A stretch of 10,170 nucleotides of DNA from Trichomonas tenax (lineage: Eukaryota; Parabasalia; Trichomonadida; Trichomonadidae). The position numbers and the translations under genes are program-made. The notes under the pieces are model-generated. The model searched no databases, was not told the DNA's origin, and saw only the letters and a list, made by a program, of their open reading frames with translations. The stretch spans positions 1 to 10,170 of the forward strand of contig JALKBU010001504.1 in the NCBI GenBank assembly GCA_023091735.1. The letters run 5' to 3'. This document shows positions 5,281 through 10,170 of the stretch, piece by piece (positions within the stretch are counted from its first letter, which is position 1; each line of letters opens with the position of its first letter).

Positions 5281-6415
5281 TATTTTTATATACCAAATAT
5301 ACATCGATTACATCAAGAAGAATTATACGATGTGGAAATCACTGATTATTTCAATTCTCTAAATGAAATAATTCCAAAAATTGAAAATGCACACCTACAG
5401 GAATCAGATCTGAAAGAGCTTTGCAGCGATTTGTTTTCCAAATTTTATATTAAAAGATTGCAATATCAAAGCACGTTGCATGCAATTTCATTGGTTATAT
5501 GCAAGCTAGTTTCGATTTCAAATGTGAATACAGTCTATTTTCATGAGTTAGATATCATAACTCTTGCAATTGAATTATTTAGTTCATCTGAAGACGAATT
5601 GAAACATGCAAATTTGCAAATATTCCTAGCTTTTTCAAATACTTTTGACTTTAATGTTAATGCATTCATTGAAATTATCCAGCAACAATTCGCAAATGTT
5701 TACTCAAATGAAGTGCATTTATCTATTTTAATTCAAATTTTTAGCAATTTGATTACACAAAAGTTTAATGAAAACATACAGTGCCTGTATCCTAATGTGT
5801 TACATGCAAGTATTGAGCTAGTAATACCAAACTTAAGTGCATTTTCTCATCTTCTAAATCTTTTATTGGAGCATTTCTCGCAATATTCGTCATGCTCAAG
5901 GTCAGAACTACATTATTTCATGGAGCACTTAACCATCAATCAGATTCATGAATTATTTTGTTATGCTGAAAATGAAATAGTAGAGCATTTCATGCATACT
6001 TTAAATGCCGAACCACATAATGCAGATATTTTACGCTTTGTAACATCCGAAGAAAGTATTTATTCTATCTACAAAGCAATAAGAAATCGATTCTCGTATA
6101 ATTTGAAGCTTGAATTTTTGCATTTGATGAAACGTTTTTTACATCAGCTAGACGATATTTCAGGTCGTAAAAATAATAATTATGAAAATATTCATGAATT
6201 ATTTTAACAATTTTGAAAACGAAGAAGATGAACCAGTATTGCTTTTAGTTAATACAATGCTCGTTCTATGCTCATTGCCATCAGCTCAGCTTTTAGCAAG
6301 GGTATTGATTGAAGAAAATATCGAAATATTTGATCAAATGATTAATAATAATAGTGAAAATGATGAAATTTGTGAAACAATCGAAATACTAATGGATACA
6401 TTAATTTTTTTCTAA
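5281..6415 (+). pseudogene. Helical-repeat (armadillo/HEAT-like) protein, 5'-truncated and frameshifted
   Basis: The reading frame is open from 5281 without an ATG. The GTG at 5332 gives the first possible non-standard start, but protein-like sequence (HRLHQEELYD) precedes it, so the true N-terminus is lost, probably at the foldback element ending at 5256. The product is almost all alpha-helical, Leu/Ile/Phe-rich and without Gly/Pro, with pairs of helices about 40 residues apart. This suggests an armadillo- or HEAT-type solenoid, families that are large in trichomonads; it is a fold inference only. The first frame stops at 6205-6207. The continuation is in the next frame (to 6415) with matching character (LLLVNTMLVLCSLPSAQ). 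One surplus T in the TTTT run at about 6202-6205 explains the shift, as decay or a sequencing error. Combined length is about 375 residues. Confidence 0.6.
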
Positions 6416-6464
6416 TGTATATATTTGAAGTCATTTTTGAACGAATCAACATTAAAGAGTATTA

Positions 6465-6692
6465 TTATTCTGACTTAGAAATTTCCTCATGAAATGCAAA
6501 GTATTTTATTTTTGCCAACTTAGATATTTTTGCTAAAACTTTAAAAAAATTCATTTTATTAGTTCTTTGTTTAACATCATTGAGGCAATTATAATCATGA
6601 TTATGCAAAAAAGTACATTCTTCCATAATTGTGTTCTGATTTATGCTATGTGCAAATGGAATTTCATGTGCAATTATGTGCCTTATTTGCAA
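6465..6692 (-). pseudogene. Possible minus-strand protein fragment
   Basis: The frame is open for 75 codons but begins with TTG; the first ATG is at codon 23 (MEECTFLHNHDYNCLND). Composition is protein-like (NKMNFFKVLAKISKLAKIK), and the fragment begins beside the AT palindromic repeat. I recognise no family. It may be the tail of a lost gene or a chance ORF. Confidence 0.25.
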
Positions 6693-6700
6693 ATGAATTT

Positions 6701-6807
6701 AACATATGCATTTAACTTATAAATGTGCATATGAATTTTATATATGCATATGGAAACCTATATGCATATGAATTTCATATGCACATGGAAACCTATATGC
6801 ATATAGG
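6701..6807. repeat. ATATGCAT-rich palindromic repeat cluster
   Basis: The direct repeat ATGGAAACCTATATGCATAT occurs at 6750-6769 and 6785-6804 (35-bp period). The second ends in the perfect 16-bp palindrome CCTATATGCATATAGG (6792-6807). Many ATATGCAT/CATATG units lie between. It has no coding role and separates two broken gene fragments. Confidence 0.7.
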
Positions 6808-6815
6808 TCACCTAG

Positions 6816-7217
6816 TTGCAAACCAAAAAATTAAATGCACAAGGGCATTATATCTATCAAGGAGTTATTTCATATTGCTGTGTTGATCATTCTTCAAATA
6901 TCTATCAAGGTTTAATCGAAACACGCACTTTTAACTATGTTATTAATTTTTCAAGTGTTGTAAACTGCTCGACACCTGCAATCATTGCTTGCGTCTATCA
7001 AAGTTCTAATTTATTTGTATCAGACTGTAATTTTATTAATATTGATTCTCCATATTGTTTGAAAAATGGACTGCCAGCAAAGAATTCGATGACAGCAGAA
7101 AGGTGTTACTTTGAGAATATCACTACAGTATGTTTAATGCTTATAGAGATTCAATTAAACCAAATAGGTTCCATTTTAAGCTTCCTAATATATAACCAGA
7201 ACCCGAAGTATTTATAA
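6816..7217 (+). pseudogene. Parallel beta-helix, surface-protein-like fragment
   Basis: The frame opens right after a TAG at 6813-6815 and has no ATG near the start, so this is an internal piece. Repeating short beta rungs with Cys/Asn ladders (NFSSVVNCSTPAII, SNLFVSDCNFINID, AERCYFENIT) are typical of right-handed parallel beta-helix repeats found in large trichomonad surface-type proteins. Typical members are many hundreds of residues long. The rung pattern ends near 7130 and the last 25 codons (to TAA at 7215-7217) look random. A minus-strand piece of similar type begins at this point. It is probably a relic with no product. Confidence 0.5.
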
Positions 7218-7257
7218 AAGAACAAGAAATAACTGATATCTTGGAATGAAAATAAGA
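7141..7257 (-). pseudogene. Second beta-helix-like fragment, opposite orientation
   Basis: On the minus strand the frame gives SKISVISCSFINTSGSGYIL (about 7170-7235). This is the same rung type (I-x-V-x-x-C-x-F-x-N) as the plus-strand fragment ending just left of it. It suggests that two pieces of one gene, or of paralogues, lie tail to tail after an inversion. The piece is short, so chance cannot be excluded. Confidence 0.3.
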
Positions 7258-7407
7258 ATAAATCAATCGTCGATATATAATAAATAAATAATGTTTAGCT
7301 TTTTCAGGTCTGTATAATCTGAAAATAAGTGATAAATTAAAATGAAGTTGAAAGGGGGAGGAACAAGCACCTGGCACACATCCCGACATTCGAAAATAAC
7401 GATAATG

Positions 7408-7596
7408 TCAACGCCGGAAACATTGTGCACAAGGATCTAATTTATATTTGACATTTTCTTCATCATCTACTTTAGGATTTCCACCAATGAAAATTTCATT
7501 AAATTGTTTCTGTGTTAAATTAAGAATCTCTTGTTCTGCCAACATTTTAGAAAATGTTAGAATGCAATCATTTGAATGGTTGTCTGTGTACTCCAT
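7408..7596 (-). CDS. Small acidic protein of unknown function (62 aa), Maverick-like promoter
   Basis: This is an intact ORF with an ATG at 7596 (MEYTDNHSND). The middle is probably helical (ILTFSKMLAEQEILNLTQKQFNEIF); the tail is acidic and ends CAQCFRR. I do not recognise a family. The leader has AATATATTTTTTC, 11 nt before the ATG, like the elements in front of the Maverick ORFs at the left. That suggests a stray piece of the same or another Maverick. It may be truncated at the C-terminus. It lies beside the large inverted repeat at 7638-7753. Confidence 0.4.
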   Translation of the reverse strand: MEYTDNHSNDCILTFSKMLAEQEILNLTQKQFNEIFIGGNPKVDDEENVKYKLDPCAQCFRR

Positions 7597-7607
7597 TATT
7601 TATTAGA

Positions 7608-7620
7608 GAAAAAATATATT
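7608..7620 (-). promoter_or_regulatory. AT-rich promoter-like element (AATATATTTTTTC)
   Basis: On the minus strand it sits 11 nt upstream of the ATG at 7596. It differs from AATATTATTTTTTA by one missing base and the last base, at similar spacing. Confidence 0.3.
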
Positions 7621-7637
7621 AATTTTTTCATAATCCC

Positions 7638-7753
7638 AATAATTTCTTATAATTTGTTATTAAAATATATTGTTTAATTAATAAATCATAACAATAAGAA
7701 TTTAGATTATTAATTAAACCATATATTTTAATAACAAATTATAAGAAATTATT
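7638..7753. repeat. Inverted repeat with 47-bp arms
   Basis: Arms 7638-7684 and 7707-7753 are reverse complements with one mismatch (in TATATTG versus TATATGG), around a 22-bp spacer. Weaker pairing continues a few bases outward (to about 7632 and 7759). The arms are AT-only apart from a few bases. It may be a small foldback element or a palindromic junction. No homology to the 4738-5256 elements was seen. Confidence 0.85.
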
Positions 7754-7759
7754 GTGATT

Positions 7760-8324
7760 TCGATATAAATTATAGGAAAATTGTTTATTTTATATATAAT
7801 AGGGAAGTTATGATTATGGATATTCTCAGAGTGGGGATTTACCATGGGTGGACAAAATTTTGGACTACCACAAAAAATCACATTCTGTATACTACTATAT
7901 ATGTTACCCTCGTTTTCGGAACTTGTGAGTTTGGAATAATTCAAGGTTAATAAATTGTTTGAAAGGTTTGCTCAAAACAAACTCGTTCTTGATATAATCG
8001 AACTTTATGGTATCTTGCATATCATTAATGTCAATCCCATTGAGTACTACTATATACTTATAAAGTTTGCTATGGCTGCAGAAAGTCTGAATTTCGATCG
8101 TTATAACCTCGAGAATTAATATGTATGATAATATTATCAATATGTTGTCTTCAGATCCTCATATCAAGAACCATAATAGAGATGATATGTGCATACATAC
8201 TCAACTTATCTTATATTGAAGGTATTAAATACATCAATATTTTCAATTAATGTAATAGTAGAGAAAGTTATAAAACCAACAAATGAATGATTTACCGCAA
8301 ATTGTCACTTTTATAAAAAATCCT
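7760..8324. other. AT-rich region with decayed minus-strand coding remnants
   Basis: There is no intact gene. On the minus strand, two overlapping frames (about 8140-7904 and 7944-7714) read protein-like in places (YIVVLNGIDINDMQDTIKF, then FCPPMVNPHSENIHNHNFP). They lack an ATG near the start and shift frame at about 7930. They may be a relic of one gene; the identity is unknown. Confidence 0.25.
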
Positions 8325-8333
8325 TCATTTTTT
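8325..8333 (+). promoter_or_regulatory. Trichomonad-type initiator (Inr) candidate
   Basis: TCATTTTTT fits the published T. vaginalis initiator pattern TCAYTWYT, with the presumed +1 A at 8327, 17 nt before the ATG at 8344. That is within the short 5' leaders usual there. A second match (TCACTTTT, 8305-8312) lies further upstream. Confidence 0.5.
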
Positions 8334-8343
8334 ATAAGTTTTC

Positions 8344-8916
8344 ATGGCAAAGCCTTTATTTCTCGGCCATGGAGTTGAAGTAGTTCATTTTGCGTGGTTT
8401 TCATTTCAACAGAATTATATTCAATTCCCTGTTGTCGTCAAAAGCTTAGCAAATCCAAGCATTTTGTTTTCATACATGAAAGAAAGTTATCTCGAACAAT
8501 TAATTAAAGACAGAGACGTAGAAAAAAGGTCATATGATGACTTTCACTTTTTCTCAGACAAAAAAGAAAAAAAGATTTGTTATTATGTTCCTAATGACAA
8601 AGTCGGTGATTTAGCCTATGCAAAATCTATATATGAAAGCTACTTGTGCCATTTTCAAATAGGAATATTGTTTGTAGATTATACTATAGTTTCAAATTTA
8701 CACAATAATCCAACGAAGTGGCTTGCATGCATTTATTCAATAGATCAAGCAGACAAGATCCTAAATTCTAGTGATGAAAATTTAACAATAATAGGTTATG
8801 AATGTTTGAATGCTTTAATATTTGACCTGCAAGTTAATTATAGAGAATTAAGTGAGAGCACATATACCCTACGTGATGCTTTTCTTAGAAAATATAAAAT
8901 ACAACATGGGTGGTAG
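8344..8916 (+). CDS. Intact host-type gene of unknown function (190 aa)
   Basis: This is an uninterrupted 190-codon ORF with an ATG at 8344 and TAG at 8914-8916. It is preceded by an initiator-like TCATTTTTT at normal trichomonad distance, and AT-rich DNA with TAATAAATA follows the stop. The protein is mixed alpha/beta with many aromatics. It has an N-terminal stretch GHGVEVVHFAWFSFQQNY, a central charged segment (FFSDKKEKKICYYVPND, about residues 70-86), hydrophobic strands (IGILFVDYTIVSNL, about 107-120) and a C-terminal helix. No signal peptide or clear transmembrane segment is seen, and I recognise no catalytic motif. It is the only ORF in the right half with both a clean frame and a host-type promoter, so it is likely a real gene or a recent copy. 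I cannot assign a family. Confidence 0.65.
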   Translation: MAKPLFLGHGVEVVHFAWFSFQQNYIQFPVVVKSLANPSILFSYMKESYLEQLIKDRDVEKRSYDDFHFFSDKKEKKICYYVPNDKVGDLAYAKSIYESYLCHFQIGILFVDYTIVSNLHNNPTKWLACIYSIDQADKILNSSDENLTIIGYECLNALIFDLQVNYRELSESTYTLRDAFLRKYKIQHGW

Positions 8917-9387
8917 ACGTTATTTTAAATTTCATTAATTTATAATAAATAGCCTATCAAGCTGTATAAACTGTTACTACGCAGCTTTTAGATACAATAA
9001 ATACTTTGTTTATATCTCTAAGATAACTTATTTAAAAATATTTGCCACATCATATTTACATGCCAAATATGACATGTAAACATCATTATTGTTATGCTGC
9101 TTGTTTGAAAAATAAAGCAGATCTCCAATGATCTCGTTGACAATTTTCGATTTATTATGTCATGTGCAAGCGATTTAAAATACGTTCTTTTGTTGTATTA
9201 AATACAATTTTTCGTTATCAATCAATATCTTCAGCAACTGACAAACAAAGGCATGAATATATTTTTACTGCTCCAGATGCGTTCGAAAATATTCCTTCTA
9301 AATCTTAGTATAATTGATGTCTATACAAAAACATTCCTCAATATGACTTTTTCCGATGAATATTGCATCTAAATTAGTTTTATTATT
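8917..9387. other. Intergenic AT-rich stretch, no gene seen
   Basis: It has stops in all frames. The only structure noticed is an 8-bp inverted repeat TTTACATG/CATGTAAA at 9055-9080 (10-nt loop), which could be a 3' structure or chance. Confidence 0.5.
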
Positions 9388-9640
9388 TTAAAAATCGGTA
9401 CCAGTGTTGCCTTTTTGGTTATAATAGCTAGAGTTGTCATAATTGTTGGAATCATTCTTGCCTTCATCATTCACAATCTTATTGGCATTATTCTCAACTG
9501 GATCATTACAAATCTTAAATCCATCCACAGTCATTCTTTCTTCATTGTTTACATTATTTCAACAGATACATCAGGCAATTTTTCTTCATCGCTCCTTGTC
9601 TTTATCAAGTAAATGGAAACAATGACATTAGAACCGACTT
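9388..9640 (-). pseudogene. Decayed minus-strand gene tail, Asn-rich
   Basis: On the minus strand, from about 9640, one frame gives TRSDEEKLPDVSVEIM and stops. The adjacent frame then gives EERMTVDGFKICNDPVENN and an Asn/Asp/Tyr/Gly-rich tail (NDSNNYDNSSYYNQKGN) to a TAA at 9388-9390. The change of frame lies around 9553-9560. Codon use is more GC-rich than in the Maverick part. It reads like the disordered C-terminus of a host protein with one frameshift. Plus-strand ORFs over the same region are hydrophobic and biased, as expected of antisense shadows. The family is unknown. Confidence 0.35.
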
Positions 9641-9991
9641 TTTATACACTGCTTTCTGTTATAACTGTCAGTTTTAGTCGAATATCAAGATTCAATTATC
9701 ACATGTAGTATATTTCACAAAAGCTCAGCTCACACAAGTCCCATTTGATTTTTTTGTGAATACATTCCATGCAAAAAAGTAATTGCAATCGTTGATACCT
9801 GTTTCAATGTACTTTAATTTTTGACAATTTCAATTTTTATTTCCTTAACGTTCCAAAGCTATTACTGCATCTTTATATCCCTCTATTTATCGACATTCTA
9901 TCTATACAAAGTACGTTTGCAAAAACAAAGTAATGAATCTCATAATGAAGAAAAAAGAAAAGGAAAAAAGCGCGAGGGGCATTGAACAGTT
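9641..9991. other. Intergenic stretch, nothing recognised
   Basis: There is no ORF or repeat that I can support. A purine-rich run (about 9948-9968) lies just downstream of the 3' end of the minus-strand gene at the right edge. Confidence 0.5.
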
Positions 9992-10170
9992 CTAAACAAT
10001 AACACACTTCCTGATTTCTTCGATACATTCACTATTCATGCATTCATTATCGGTGTTCAGCTTCATAATGTCAATCTCTAAGCTTCGGATGTCGTTGAGT
10101 GACTTGTAGACATTAGTGAAATCTGATCCTTTAACTTCAATATTTGCGAGCTCTTTGATTCTCTTCATTA
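9992..10170 (-). CDS. 3' end of a host-type gene, C-terminal coiled-coil-like segment (partial)
   Basis: On the minus strand the frame is open from the right edge to a TAG at 9992-9994, giving at least 58 residues. An ATG at 10166-10168 lies at the edge, so the start may be outside the window. The protein is helical and charged, with heptad-like spacing (VYKSLNDIRSLEIDIMKL), then a Cys-bearing end (CMNSECIEEIRKCVIV). Codon use (AAG, CTC, AAC, ATC, GTC) is clearly richer in C/G than the Maverick ORFs, which suggests a resident, expressed gene. Function unknown. Confidence 0.5.
   Translation of the reverse strand, partial: MKRIKELANIEVKGSDFTNVYKSLNDIRSLEIDIMKLNTDNECMNSECIEEIRKCVIV

Noticed and set aside
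9415..9625. Two overlapping plus-strand hydrophobic ORFs that look like membrane peptides
   Set aside because: They are the complement of Asn/Asp-rich minus-strand codons; hydrophobic shadows are expected, and the starts are not preceded by a promoter.

Overview
The window is AT-rich, repeat-rich and apparently intronless eukaryotic DNA. It best fits a parabasalid flagellate: Trichomonas vaginalis or a relative such as Tritrichomonas. This is an inference from three things. There are genes and gene fragments of the Maverick/Polinton type, which are very abundant in trichomonads. A TCA(Y)T-type initiator lies just upstream of an intact host-type ORF. Paralogous surface-protein-like and helical-repeat fragments are scattered among small inverted repeats. 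No bacterial operon structure, tRNA, rRNA or CRISPR array was seen.

Positions 1-4450 are a rearranged, decayed Maverick (virus-like DNA transposon). From left to right: a capsid-like ORF on the minus strand, broken by one in-frame stop and running off the left edge; a hydrophilic minus-strand ORF; a lysine-rich plus-strand ORF in divergent arrangement; a three-copy AT-rich tandem repeat; a GC-rich 20-bp hairpin; a family-B, protein-primed-type DNA polymerase fragment with two frame breaks and two in-frame stops; a small basic ORF; a small minus-strand amphipathic protein resembling adenovirus-type pVI/lytic minor capsid proteins in layout; and the N-terminal 90-odd residues of a second capsid-like protein, cut off at another GC-rich hairpin. 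Several of these genes share an AATATT(AT)TTTTTA-like element shortly before the ATG, probably a promoter of the element's own genes.

Positions 4450-5280 carry two related foldback elements (about 318 bp and a truncated 157 bp). They share the terminal sequence AG(C/T)ATTCCTGGATATT and contain large hairpins with GCTGCTC-rich stems. Positions 5281-8340 hold broken host-type sequences: a 5'-truncated helical-repeat protein with a one-base frameshift, AT palindromic repeats, parallel-beta-helix-like fragments on both strands, one more small ORF with a Maverick-like promoter, and a 47-bp-arm inverted repeat. The one clean host-type gene lies at 8344-8916 and its family is unknown. A decayed minus-strand fragment lies at 9388-9640, and the 3' end of a probable host gene enters from the right edge on the minus strand (9992-10170).

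The most interesting feature is a family of short GC-rich palindromes. Two (816-850 and 1350-1380) sit in frame inside two different Maverick ORFs and encode related peptides (ERAFSPEAKSP and ERAKAREGQSP). Two more (1908-1954 and 4411-4445) sit exactly at the two ends of the polymerase-to-capsid block. They look like coding palindromic inserts comparable in concept to the Rickettsia palindromic elements, and they may mark rearrangement breakpoints.
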